The notes beneath the pieces are model-generated. The model made no database searches. It had not been told where the DNA came from and worked only from the letters and a program-made list of their open reading frames with translations. The translations under genes were made by a program, and so were the position numbers. Shown here piece after piece: positions 6,204-13,949 of a stretch of DNA of 14,352 nt. Within the stretch, counting starts at the first letter, position 1. Each line of letters starts with the position of its first letter. This DNA comes from Sulfurivirga sp964427185 (lineage in GTDB: Bacteria > Pseudomonadota > Gammaproteobacteria > Thiomicrospirales > Thiomicrospiraceae), in assembly GCA_964427185.1 (NCBI GenBank), contig CAYRSN010000029.1:1-14352 (forward strand), read 5' to 3'.

Positions 6204-8750
6204 ATGACACAGACTGAAAACCTCAGCCAGCACACCCCCATGATGCAACAGTACCTGCGTATTAAAGCGCAGTATCCGGAACACCTGTTGTTCTATCGCA
6301 TGGGGGATTTTTACGAACTGTTCTATGAGGATGCGGAAAAGGCTGCACGGCTGCTGGATATCACGCTGACTAAACGGGGAAAATCTGCAGGTGCGCCCAT
6401 CCCCATGGCCGGGGTACCCTATCATAGTGCCGAAGGTTATCTGGCCAAGCTGGTGCAAGCCGGGGAGTCTGTCGCCATCTGCGAACAGGTAGGCGACCCA
6501 GCCACCAGCAAAGGCCCTGTAGAACGCAAAGTTGTGCGCATCGTCACACCGGGCACCCTGCTGGAAGAAAGCCTGCTGGAAGCAGGGCAGGATAACTTAC
6601 TTGCCGCAACATTTGAGTATAAAGGCCGCTATGCACTGGCCTGGCTGGATGTGGCCAGCGGGCGTTTTGAAGGCTGCGAATGCGACAACCTGCCCCAACT
6701 ACAGGCAGAGCTGGCTCGGCTCAAGCCCGCAGAACTGCTGCTACCGGAAGGCAGCGTGCTTACAGATCAAATCAGCGCTTCTATCACACCTCTGCCGGAA
6801 TGGCACTTTGAGCCGGAAACCGGGCAAAACAAACTTAAAGCACAGTTTCAAACAGAAGACCTGCGCGCCTTCGGCGTGGAAAACACTCCTGCACTGCAAG
6901 GCGCCCTTGGCGCCTTGCTCTATTACGCTCAAACCATGCTGCAGCAGGATCTCACCCACCTGATGGGGTTTAAGCGAGTATATTTGGATGACACGCTGAT
7001 ACTGGATGCCGTCTCCCGCCGTAACCTGGAGATTACCGAAAACCTGCACGGTGAAGAGAAACATACACTTGCCAGCATTCTGGATACCACTCACACGCCT
7101 ATGGGCAGCCGGCTGCTCAAACGCTGGCTCAGCCAGCCCTTGCGCGACCGTGCAGTCGTTGAGGCACGCCATAATGCCATTGAGTCGCTGCTGAATCATG
7201 AACTATTTGAAACTATTCGGGAAGCGCTCAAACCCATTGGGGATATTGAGCGCATTCTGGCACGGGTTGCACTCCATTCTGCCCGTCCACGGGACCTGGT
7301 TCATCTGGGTGCCGCGCTTAACCAGCTCCCCGAACTCTACCCTCTTCTGAGCCACACCGCTCTGTCCTTTTTAGCCACATCACTTGCACCGCAGCCAGCG
7401 CTGGCAGAGCTACTGAGCCGTGCCATCATTGACAACCCCCCCATGCTCATTCGAGATGGCGGCGTCATCGCCCCTGGCTATGATGAAGAGCTGGATGAGC
7501 TACGTGCTCTGCGCGACCAGGCAGGTGAATTTTTACTGCAGCTGGAACAGGATGAAAAAGCCCGCACCGGCATTCCTACTCTCAAAGTAGGCTATAACAG
7601 GGTGCACGGTTATTTTATTGAAGTCAGCAAAAGCTATAGCGACCAAGTGCCGCCGGAATACATACGCCGGCAAACGCTCAAAGGCGCGGAACGCTATATC
7701 ACACCAGAGCTGAAAGCCTTTGAGGATAAAATTCTTTCTGCCGGTGAAAAAGCACTGGCGCGGGAAAAATGGCTCTATCAACAGCTGCTGACACAGCTAA
7801 ATGAACACCTGATGCCCTTGCAACAGGCTGCACAAGCACTGGCACAGCTGGATGTACTGGCCGCCATGGCAGAGCGGACGCAAACGCTGGATTTGACGCG
7901 TCCTGTGCTGACCGATACACCGGGCATTGACATCCATCAGGGGCGCCATCTGACTGTAGAAGCACTCTCTGCCGAGCCCTTCATTCCCAATGACTGCCGC
8001 CTGGTAGAGGCACGCATGCAGATGATCACAGGCCCCAATATGGGGGGAAAATCCACCTACATGCGCCAAACGGCACTGATTGTCCTGATGGCTTATGCCG
8101 GGTGCTATGTACCCGCAAAATCCGCCCATATCGGCCCTGTAGATCGAATCTTTACCCGCATCGGTGCCTCAGATGACCTGACCTCCGGGCGCTCCACCTT
8201 TATGGTAGAGATGAGTGAAACCGCCAATATTCTCCACCACGCTACAGAGCATTCACTAGTCCTGCTGGATGAAATCGGGCGGGGCACTTCCACGTTTGAC
8301 GGCCTGGCACTGGCCTGGGCAGTGGCGGAGCACATGGCAAAAAAGGTACGCGCCCATACACTGTTCGCCACCCACTATTTTGAGCTGACACATTTAGCAC
8401 AGCAGCTTCCGGAGGTGATGAATGTACATCTGGACGCCGTAGAGCACGGTGATAAAATCATTTTCATGCACCAAGTCAGGCCGGGGCCAGCCAGCCAAAG
8501 CTACGGGTTACAGGTAGCCGCACTGGCCGGCGTGCCCAGAACGGTCATACAGCACGCTCGCAAAAAACTCCGTGAGCTGGAACAACATGCGCTGCCTATG
8601 GCACACCAACCCCAGCTGGACCTGTTTGAAACGACAGAACCTGACCCCATATTAGCATTTATCGAAACACTCAACCCCGATGACATGACCCCTAAACAGG
8701 CACTGGAAACCCTGTATACCTTAAAGGAGATGCAAGATGGCAAAAAGTGA
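6204..8750 (+). CDS. mutS: DNA mismatch repair protein MutS
   Basis: An 848-residue mismatch sensor that binds mispairs as a clamp-forming dimer and recruits MutL (E. coli length 853). Domain I holds the mismatch-reading motif GDFYELF at 34-40, with Phe36 and Glu38 exactly as in E. coli. Connector, core lever and clamp regions follow. The ABC-type ATPase has Walker A GPNMGGKST at 610-618 (Lys616), the signature STFMVEMSE, Walker B LLDEIGRGTST with Asp689-Glu690, and the FATHYFEL switch. The C terminus (NPDDMTPKQALETLYTLKEM) is the tetramerisation segment. The start at 6204 aligns with known MutS N termini; the open frame back to 6144 would add 20 residues and overlap pncC. The ribosome binding site is weak (CAGAGCAAGC). 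The 3' end overlaps cnoX by 14 bases. Confidence 0.97.
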   Translation: MTQTENLSQHTPMMQQYLRIKAQYPEHLLFYRMGDFYELFYEDAEKAARLLDITLTKRGKSAGAPIPMAGVPYHSAEGYLAKLVQAGESVAICEQVGDPATSKGPVERKVVRIVTPGTLLEESLLEAGQDNLLAATFEYKGRYALAWLDVASGRFEGCECDNLPQLQAELARLKPAELLLPEGSVLTDQISASITPLPEWHFEPETGQNKLKAQFQTEDLRAFGVENTPALQGALGALLYYAQTMLQQDLTHLMGFKRVYLDDTLILDAVSRRNLEITENLHGEEKHTLASILDTTHTPMGSRLLKRWLSQPLRDRAVVEARHNAIESLLNHELFETIREALKPIGDIERILARVALHSARPRDLVHLGAALNQLPELYPLLSHTALSFLATSLAPQPALAELLSRAIIDNPPMLIRDGGVIAPGYDEELDELRALRDQAGEFLLQLEQDEKARTGIPTLKVGYNRVHGYFIEVSKSYSDQVPPEYIRRQTLKGAERYITPELKAFEDKILSAGEKALAREKWLYQQLLTQLNEHLMPLQQAAQALAQLDVLAAMAERTQTLDLTRPVLTDTPGIDIHQGRHLTVEALSAEPFIPNDCRLVEARMQMITGPNMGGKSTYMRQTALIVLMAYAGCYVPAKSAHIGPVDRIFTRIGASDDLTSGRSTFMVEMSETANILHHATEHSLVLLDEIGRGTSTFDGLALAWAVAEHMAKKVRAHTLFATHYFELTHLAQQLPEVMNVHLDAVEHGDKIIFMHQVRPGPASQSYGLQVAALAGVPRTVIQHARKKLRELEQHALPMAHQPQLDLFETTEPDPILAFIETLNPDDMTPKQALETLYTLKEMQDGKK

Positions 8751-9603
8751 ATTCATTATTGATGTCAACCAGGAAAACTTCAATCAGGTGGTCATAGAGG
8801 GCTCTCACCAACAACCGGTGCTGGTGGATTTCTGGGCACCCTGGTGTGGCCCGTGTCAAATGGTGATGCCGATACTGGAAAAGCTGGCAGAAGAGATGGC
8901 AGGGCAATTCATACTGGCAAAAGTCAATATTGACGATGAACAAATGCTGGCAAACCAGTATGGCGTGCGCTCCGTGCCCACCTTCAAACTTTTCAAAAAC
9001 GGGCAAACAGTTGGCGAGCTGATGGGAGCACAGCCAGAAAGCGCCTTTAAACAGCTGCTGCAACCACACCTGGAGCGCCCTTCTGATGAACTACGCATGC
9101 AGGCACTGACTGCATTTCGTGCAGGGGATGCACAAGCTGCCATCAACCTGCTCAAAGAGGCTGCTAAACAAGATCCCAAAAACACCCGAATCCATCTGGA
9201 TCTGGTCAATATCTATCTTAAAACCGGCCAGATCGATGCGGCAGCCGAACTCTATAACAGCTTGCCTGAAGCCGTGCGCAACAGCGAGCAAGGCAAGCCG
9301 CTGGGGTTGATTCTGAAATTCGCCAAAACCGCTCAGTCCGCAGGCCCGTTGGAAGAAGTGGAGAAAAAGCTTTCTGAAACCCCTGACAACCCAGAGCTGC
9401 TGGTCGCACTGGCGGCACACAAGCTGTTAAAGCAGGATTACGAAGGAGCTTTTGAAGCCTTTATGAAAGCGCTCACACCGGATGTAAATGTGCTCGATGG
9501 CAAGGTGAAAGCACTTTTGCTGGAAGTCTTTGATATGCTGGCCAATGAGGCACCAGAGCTGGTAAAAAAATACCGCCGCCGTCTGCAGATGCTGATGTTT
9601 TAA
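8737..9603 (+). CDS. cnoX: Chaperedoxin CnoX / YbbN (thioredoxin domain plus TPR-like repeats)
   Basis: A 288-residue cytoplasmic protein. Residues 1-110 are a thioredoxin fold with VDFWAPWCGPCQMVMP (Cys37 and Cys40) and the cis-proline motif SVPTFKLF. Residues about 115-288 are helical TPR-like repeats (FRAGDAQAAINLLKEAAKQDPKN, YLKTGQIDAAAELYNSLP, LLKQDYEGAFEAFMKAL). This architecture is that of YbbN/CnoX (E. coli 284 residues), which holds clients and hands them to GroEL or DnaK. E. coli CnoX has an SxxC site and lacks reductase activity, whereas the intact CxxC here suggests true dithiol activity, as known for some other CnoX proteins. An AAGGAG motif (8724-8729) precedes the ATG by 7 bases. 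The gene overlaps mutS by 14 bases and its stop interlocks with that of folA. Confidence 0.92.
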   Translation: MAKSEFIIDVNQENFNQVVIEGSHQQPVLVDFWAPWCGPCQMVMPILEKLAEEMAGQFILAKVNIDDEQMLANQYGVRSVPTFKLFKNGQTVGELMGAQPESAFKQLLQPHLERPSDELRMQALTAFRAGDAQAAINLLKEAAKQDPKNTRIHLDLVNIYLKTGQIDAAAELYNSLPEAVRNSEQGKPLGLILKFAKTAQSAGPLEEVEKKLSETPDNPELLVALAAHKLLKQDYEGAFEAFMKALTPDVNVLDGKVKALLLEVFDMLANEAPELVKKYRRRLQMLMF

Positions 9604-10085
9604 CGCCGACTCCACACCTGCATATAAAACGGCCAGGAGTGCTTTTCGTCCACAAGATGTGCCTCCTGGCCGCAAAGTTGCCAGCTGTCGTCCAGCGCGG
9701 GAAACCAGGCATCCGCCCCCTCTACCTCCGTTTCCACCCGAGTGAGGTACACCCTGTCTGCAAGCGGCAATGCCTGCTGATAAATCTGCGCACCCCCGAT
9801 GACCATCACCTCCTCATTATCAGCTTGTGCGGATGTCAACGCCGCATTCAGTGAAGCAAAAACCTCTACCCCTTCTGCCTGAAACCCACTGCGGCTGACC
9901 ACAAGATTACGCCTTCCAGGCAAGGGCTTACATCCAAGGCTTTCAAAGGTTTTTCGCCCCATCACCACAGGCTTGCCCAGCGTGACACGCTTAAAGTGCT
10001 TTAGATCATCCGGCAGGTACCACGGCAAAGCATTTCCCTTACCGATAGCACGCTTTCTATCCATCGCCGCAATCAGGCTGATCAT
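9600..10085 (-). CDS. folA: Dihydrofolate reductase
   Basis: A 161-residue enzyme reducing dihydrofolate to tetrahydrofolate with NADPH, regenerating the cofactor that ThyA oxidises. Conserved parts are ISLIAAMDRKRAIGKGNALPWYLPDDLKHFK, with Trp22 and the catalytic Asp27 at E. coli numbering; GRKTFESLG; LPGRRNLVVSR; and the NADPH-binding VIGGAQIYQQALPLADRVYLT. Length matches E. coli FolA (159). The start ATG overlaps the thyA stop as ATGA (10082-10085), with AGGTGG about 6 bases upstream. The pair lets thymidylate synthesis and folate recycling be made together. The stop codon TAA (9602-9600) shares bases with the cnoX stop. A 10-bp hairpin lies inside the last third of the gene. Confidence 0.96.
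   Translation of the reverse strand: MISLIAAMDRKRAIGKGNALPWYLPDDLKHFKRVTLGKPVVMGRKTFESLGCKPLPGRRNLVVSRSGFQAEGVEVFASLNAALTSAQADNEEVMVIGGAQIYQQALPLADRVYLTRVETEVEGADAWFPALDDSWQLCGQEAHLVDEKHSWPFYMQVWSRR
9630..9672 (-). terminator. Hairpin in folA 3' coding end, possible convergent terminator
   Basis: CGGCCAGGAG (9630-9639) and CTCCTGGCCG (9663-9672) form a perfect 10-bp stem with a 23-base loop. On the leftward strand the stem is followed by TTTTATAT, resembling an intrinsic terminator, but 27 bases before the folA stop. The loop holds a small CACA/TGTG stem. On the plus strand there is no U tract, so for cnoX mRNA it could only protect or pause the 3' end. Terminator function is uncertain because of the large loop and coding position. 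Confidence 0.35.
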
Positions 10086-10915
10086 ACTGCCACCTGCGCT
10101 TTAATATGCGGGTGCGGGTCGTAACCGCTGATTTCAAAATCTTCGTATTCGTAGTCAAAAATCGAGGCGGGCGTACGCTTGATGTTCAGCTTTGGCAGCG
10201 GGCGGGGCTCGCGGGTCAACTGCAGCTTCGCCTGCTCGATCGTGTTGTGATACAGATGCACGTCCCCGCCTGTCCAGATCAGCTCACCCGGTGTATACCC
10301 CGTCTGCTGAGCCACCATATGCAAAAGCAACGCATAGCTGGCAATATTAAAAGGCACCCCCAGAAAAGTATCCGCACTACGCTGATAAAGCTGTAGAGAG
10401 ACCCGCCCGTTAGCCACATAAAACTGAAAGAAAGCGTGACAGGCTGCCAGTGCCATTTTTCCGTTTTTGACATTTTCCTGTGGTGAAAGGGTTTCATCTG
10501 GCAGATCCGCCGGATTCCAGGCCGTAACAATCATGCGGCGACTGTTTGGGTTGCTCTTCAGCGTTTCAATTACCTCACTGATCTGGTCAATGGTCTCACC
10601 ACTCGGTGTCAACCAGGCACGCCACTGCTTACCATAGAGCGGGCCCAGCTCACCGTCCTCCGTGGCCCACTCATCCCAGATGGTTACCCCATGCTCATGC
10701 AGATAACGAATATTGGTTTCACCACGCAAAAACCAAAGCAGCTCATAAATAATGGAGCGGATATGCAGTTTTTTGGTGGTAAGCAGCGGAAAGCCCTCCG
10801 CCATGTCAAAACGCATCTGATAGCCAAACACAGAGCGCGTCCCTACGCCGGTACGGTCGCCTTTATCAACCCCATGTTCCAAAATATGCTGCAATAAATC
10901 CAGATACTGTCTCAT
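10082..10915 (-). CDS. thyA: Thymidylate synthase
   Basis: A 277-residue enzyme converting dUMP to dTMP with methylenetetrahydrofolate. Visible motifs are the phosphate-binding GDRTGVGTRSVFG (19-31), WFLRGETNIRYLHEHGVTIWDEWA, GPLYGKQWR, the catalytic cysteine Cys159 in LAACHAFFQFYV, the dUMP-phosphate motif LYQRSADTFLGVPFNIASYALL, and VHLYHNTIEQ. It is about 13 residues longer than E. coli ThyA (264), mostly through SPQENVKNGK-type residues before the catalytic cysteine, a variant loop I regard as ordinary. The start at 10915 gives the standard MRQYLDLLQHILEHG N terminus and lies 1 base after the lgt stop (TGAGATG), with AAAGGG 9 bases upstream; an ATG at 10975 inside lgt would add 20 unrelated residues. 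lgt-thyA order is as in E. coli. Confidence 0.97.
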   Translation of the reverse strand: MRQYLDLLQHILEHGVDKGDRTGVGTRSVFGYQMRFDMAEGFPLLTTKKLHIRSIIYELLWFLRGETNIRYLHEHGVTIWDEWATEDGELGPLYGKQWRAWLTPSGETIDQISEVIETLKSNPNSRRMIVTAWNPADLPDETLSPQENVKNGKMALAACHAFFQFYVANGRVSLQLYQRSADTFLGVPFNIASYALLLHMVAQQTGYTPGELIWTGGDVHLYHNTIEQAKLQLTREPRPLPKLNIKRTPASIFDYEYEDFEISGYDPHPHIKAQVAV

Positions 10916-10916
10916 C

Positions 10917-11723
10917 TCACCACGCCCTTTTTCCCTGATGATGCTTTTGCGCCCAAAGCCAGAGCGCGCCGCCAATCAAAATCATCGGCATGCTCAACAC
11001 CTGCCCCATCGTCAACCAACCGAATGCCAAATACCCCAGCTGTGGATCAGGCATACGCCAGAACTCAACCGTAAAACGAAACACACCGTAAAAAAACAAA
11101 AAGGCACCGCTCAGGCTCCCCACCGGTGGCTTTTTACGGGCATACAGATTCAAAAGAAACAGCAACACCAACCCTTCCAACAAGGCTTCCATCAGCTGCG
11201 TAGGATACTTGTATACCAACTGCTGCACCGCTGGATCATACACCCACATGCCCCAAGGGCTCTCCGGTGACGCCTGCCTTCCCCACAGCTCGCCGTTAAT
11301 AAAGTTGCCGATACGCCCGGCCAATAAACCAAAAGGTACCAACGGTGCGATAAAATCCCCAATGATCAGCAAGGGAAGTTTATATTTTCGACTAAACAGC
11401 CATACAGCAATCACAACTCCCAGCAACCCGCCATGAAAAGACATACCGCCTTGATTGAGCATGATGATTTCCAGCGGGTGCTGAAGGTAGTAGCCGAAAT
11501 TGTAAAACAGCACATACCCCAACCGACCACCAATAACGACCCCTAAGGCCACATAAAACAACAGGTCATCAACTTTCTGGGCATCCCAAATAGAAGAGTG
11601 CTTCGCGCGCCAACGCGCTACCGCCCAGCCCAGCCCCAGCCCGATCAGATACATCAAGCCATACCAGCGTACTTTTATTACACCTAAATCCAAGGCAACC
11701 GGATCAAATGTTGGATAATTCAT
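10917..11723 (-). CDS. lgt: Prolipoprotein diacylglyceryl transferase
   Basis: A 268-residue inner-membrane enzyme that moves diacylglycerol from phosphatidylglycerol onto the lipobox cysteine of prolipoproteins, the first step of lipoprotein maturation. The Lgt signature GRIGNFINGELWGR (136-149) is intact, with Arg137 and Asn140. MSFHGGLLG (94-102) carries the conserved His97, and RWYGLMYLIG near the N terminus carries the conserved Tyr21. About seven membrane segments are evident. The start at 11723 has AGAGG about 4-9 bases upstream and yields the usual MNYPTFDPVALDLG periplasmic N terminus. It heads the lgt-thyA-folA operon. The 67-base stretch upstream (11724-11790), after the chemoreceptor terminator, should hold its promoter, but I see no convincing -35/-10 pair. 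Confidence 0.97.
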   Translation of the reverse strand: MNYPTFDPVALDLGVIKVRWYGLMYLIGLGLGWAVARWRAKHSSIWDAQKVDDLLFYVALGVVIGGRLGYVLFYNFGYYLQHPLEIIMLNQGGMSFHGGLLGVVIAVWLFSRKYKLPLLIIGDFIAPLVPFGLLAGRIGNFINGELWGRQASPESPWGMWVYDPAVQQLVYKYPTQLMEALLEGLVLLFLLNLYARKKPPVGSLSGAFLFFYGVFRFTVEFWRMPDPQLGYLAFGWLTMGQVLSMPMILIGGALWLWAQKHHQGKRAW

Positions 11724-11790
11724 GACACCTCTTTATTGGCAACATATACATGCCTCAACAATTAAAAGTGCATTTTAGCGTTTCAGGCAG

Positions 11791-11814
11791 AAAAAAGCCC
11801 CGTAATCGGGGCTT
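11791..11814 (-). terminator. Intrinsic terminator of the chemoreceptor gene
   Basis: On the leftward transcript AAGCCCCG, loop ATTA and CGGGGCTT form a perfect 8-bp stem followed by a run of T (six counting the stem end). It lies 32 bases after the chemoreceptor stop and separates that gene from lgt. Confidence 0.9.
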
Positions 11815-11846
11815 ATACCAAATCACATCAAATAGTGTACAAGCGA

Positions 11847-13850
11847 TTAAACTTTAAATTTCCGTAACAACTTATCCAAATGTGCAGCGATCTGTTGCAT
11901 TTTTTCACCTTCACGTCGCGTGGCTTTTGTCTGGTCAACCGCCTGTTCCGTCACGGTACGAATATCACCAATTCTCTGCCCAACCGTTGAAACCAGCTCT
12001 GTTTCATGCTGTGCGACCTTTTGCATTTGATCACTCAGGCTGGTCAAATCACGCATGAGCACGGTAACCGGCTTAAGTGTTTTTTCCGCTTCTTCAATTG
12101 CCTGTAAACTTTGCTCAGTCGCCTCATCCCCGGCATGCATGCGGCTAACTGTTTCCTGTGTCTTTTGACGAATACGCTGAATAACCTCGGAAATTTGCTT
12201 GGTGGACTCCTGAGTGCGCTGTGCCAGCTGACGCACCTCATCTGCCACCACCGCAAACCCACGGCCATGTTCTCCAGCGCGTGCTGCCTCAATAGCTGCA
12301 TTCAATGCCAACAGGTTGGTCTGCTCGGCAATTTCCTCAATGACACTGATCACCGTCCCAATTGTGCCGCTTTCTTCATCCAGCACCGTAATACTTTCTC
12401 GCAGGCTTTCCATCACTGAGGCCAACAACCTGATTTGCTGCTGCGTACCGTCGACTCGCTCCACCCCCTTTTCCACACGACCAATAGCATCACTGGCGGC
12501 TTTGGCGGTATTACTTGAAAACCCTGCGACTTCCTGCGCTTCCTGCTCCAACTGCTGCATGAGTGAAGTCAGACGCTCTACCGTTTTAAACTGTGTATCA
12601 ATCCCCTTTTCTGCATGCTCCGTCTGGTGATACAACGTCGCTGCAGCAGCCTCCAGAGCACGTGCATCCTGAATAATATCCCGCACGACAGCCTGAATAT
12701 GAGCAACAAACTGGTTAAAACAGCGGGATATATCCGCCAGCTCATCTTTACCTTCCGCAGGCAACCGCAATGTTAAATCTGCCTCGCCCGAAGCCATTTG
12801 GCGCATCGCCGCTTGCAAGCGCGACAGTGAAGATAAAATGGAGCGCATGATCACCCCCATGATCAGCAGCCCTAACAACAACCCACCGCCGGCTATACTG
12901 CCCATCAGCCACAGGCTACGATCTGTCTGTATGCTGACTGTTTCGGCTTTTTTATGAATGGAACTGATTACATATTCCATCAGCTGATGCAGCTCCGCTT
13001 CGACTTCCTGTAACAATGGGTGAATTTCATGCTTATAAGTCCAGACATCCATACGCCACTTGTCACTGGTCAGCACCCCTTTAAGCACCATATAGTTTTC
13101 TCGCCAGATCTGGTAATTCTCCCGCACAATCGGCAGGCCTTCCTCCTCTTCCAGCGTCATGATTTCGGCATACTGATGCAAACCGTTGAGCTGCTTTTCA
13201 AAGGTGTCCAAAAAGCTTTCAATATTTTCAGACGTGTTATGTGCCCGAAAAGCCACAAACCCCCGCAAATTAATCATGATATTCAGCCAGGTCTTCTGCA
13301 ACTCTATCAGGTTTTGCAAAAGTGCCATGCGCTCCGGATCTGCCTCGGACAGCTCTGATAGAATCATTTGTGAAATCGCTCCCTGAATCTGCTGCGCGGC
13401 CTGATCTATACCCTGTGAGACAACCTTAAGTGCCGGATACTTGAGTGTATCATCCTGTGTCATGGCAACAATTTCCGGCAGTTTTTCTTTTATCACACTT
13501 AAACGTGATGCAATCACATCCAGGTTCTGCAACGCCCTTTCATCCTGTAGCTGCCGTTTCAACTGCACCACCCTGCGCTCCAATGCCTGAAGCTGCTTAT
13601 CCATTCTTTGCAACAGGCGTGTTTCACCACTGAGCATATAGCTCACCAAAGACAGTGAAAAGGCCTCCACATCTTTAGCCAGCTCCAAGGTCGCAAAGGC
13701 CTGCGGCTGATCCACCTTCACCACCGTAGAGAGCTGATTTTTCACCAAATTCAAATTCCAGAATGCCAACACAGTGATCAACACAAGCACTATGACCACC
13801 CCGGCAGCCCCCAAATATAACTTAGCCCGAATTGTCAGGTTGCCTAACAT
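11847..13850 (-). CDS. Methyl-accepting chemotaxis protein
   Basis: A 667-residue transmembrane chemoreceptor that would control CheA kinase activity and flagellar switching. Order: short cytoplasmic N terminus, membrane segment at about 11-33, a long all-helical periplasmic sensor at about 34-312, second membrane segment at about 313-337, HAMP domain at about 338-388, then a coiled-coil signalling domain. The conserved hairpin tip EEIAEQTNLLALNAAIEAARAGEHGRGFAVVADEVRQLA spans about 506-544. The sensor has no visible PAS or Cache motifs; its length and helix content resemble the helical bimodular type, but this is tentative. The protein ends LLRKFKV with no CheR/CheB-docking pentapeptide. The start at 13850 is preferred to the ATG at 13946 because a terminator and a sigma-54-like promoter lie between them, AGGG sits 8 bases before 13850, and the membrane anchor follows directly. 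Ligand unknown. Confidence 0.93.
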   Translation of the reverse strand: MLGNLTIRAKLYLGAAGVVIVLVLITVLAFWNLNLVKNQLSTVVKVDQPQAFATLELAKDVEAFSLSLVSYMLSGETRLLQRMDKQLQALERRVVQLKRQLQDERALQNLDVIASRLSVIKEKLPEIVAMTQDDTLKYPALKVVSQGIDQAAQQIQGAISQMILSELSEADPERMALLQNLIELQKTWLNIMINLRGFVAFRAHNTSENIESFLDTFEKQLNGLHQYAEIMTLEEEEGLPIVRENYQIWRENYMVLKGVLTSDKWRMDVWTYKHEIHPLLQEVEAELHQLMEYVISSIHKKAETVSIQTDRSLWLMGSIAGGGLLLGLLIMGVIMRSILSSLSRLQAAMRQMASGEADLTLRLPAEGKDELADISRCFNQFVAHIQAVVRDIIQDARALEAAAATLYHQTEHAEKGIDTQFKTVERLTSLMQQLEQEAQEVAGFSSNTAKAASDAIGRVEKGVERVDGTQQQIRLLASVMESLRESITVLDEESGTIGTVISVIEEIAEQTNLLALNAAIEAARAGEHGRGFAVVADEVRQLAQRTQESTKQISEVIQRIRQKTQETVSRMHAGDEATEQSLQAIEEAEKTLKPVTVLMRDLTSLSDQMQKVAQHETELVSTVGQRIGDIRTVTEQAVDQTKATRREGEKMQQIAAHLDKLLRKFKV

Positions 13851-13884
13851 GACTTTTACCCTGTTTTTTGACACCTCCGAAAAA

Positions 13885-13900
13885 AGCAACATCTGTGCCA
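13885..13900 (-). promoter_or_regulatory. Sigma-54 (-24/-12) promoter of the chemoreceptor gene
   Basis: TGGCAC-AGATG-TTGCT matches the sigma-54 consensus TGGCAC-N5-TTGCW, with GG and GC separated by exactly 10 bases. The predicted start near 13874 gives a leader of about 24 bases containing the AGGG ribosome binding site. It lies directly after the peroxiredoxin terminator, so the receptor would be its own transcription unit requiring an enhancer-binding activator. Confidence 0.75.
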
Positions 13901-13903
13901 AAC

Positions 13904-13928
13904 AAAAAGGCGGCCTTTTGGCCGCCTT
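13904..13928 (-). terminator. Intrinsic terminator of the peroxiredoxin gene
   Basis: On the leftward transcript AAGGCGGCC, loop AAAA and GGCCGCCTT form a perfect 9-bp stem followed by TTT (five T with the stem end) and then GTTTG. It lies 21 bases past the peroxiredoxin stop and ends 4 bases before the chemoreceptor -24 element. Confidence 0.9.
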
Positions 13929-13949
13929 CTGTTCAATAAAATTCAAAGC

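Noticed and set aside
10440..10500. Extra residues before the ThyA catalytic cysteine (SPQENVKNGK region) as a domain insertion
   Set aside because: Similar longer loops are common among bacterial thymidylate synthases and all catalytic motifs are intact.
13851..13946. Upstream extension of the chemoreceptor to an ATG at 13946
   Set aside because: The extension would cross an intrinsic terminator and a sigma-54 promoter, and the proper membrane anchor begins just after the 13850 start.
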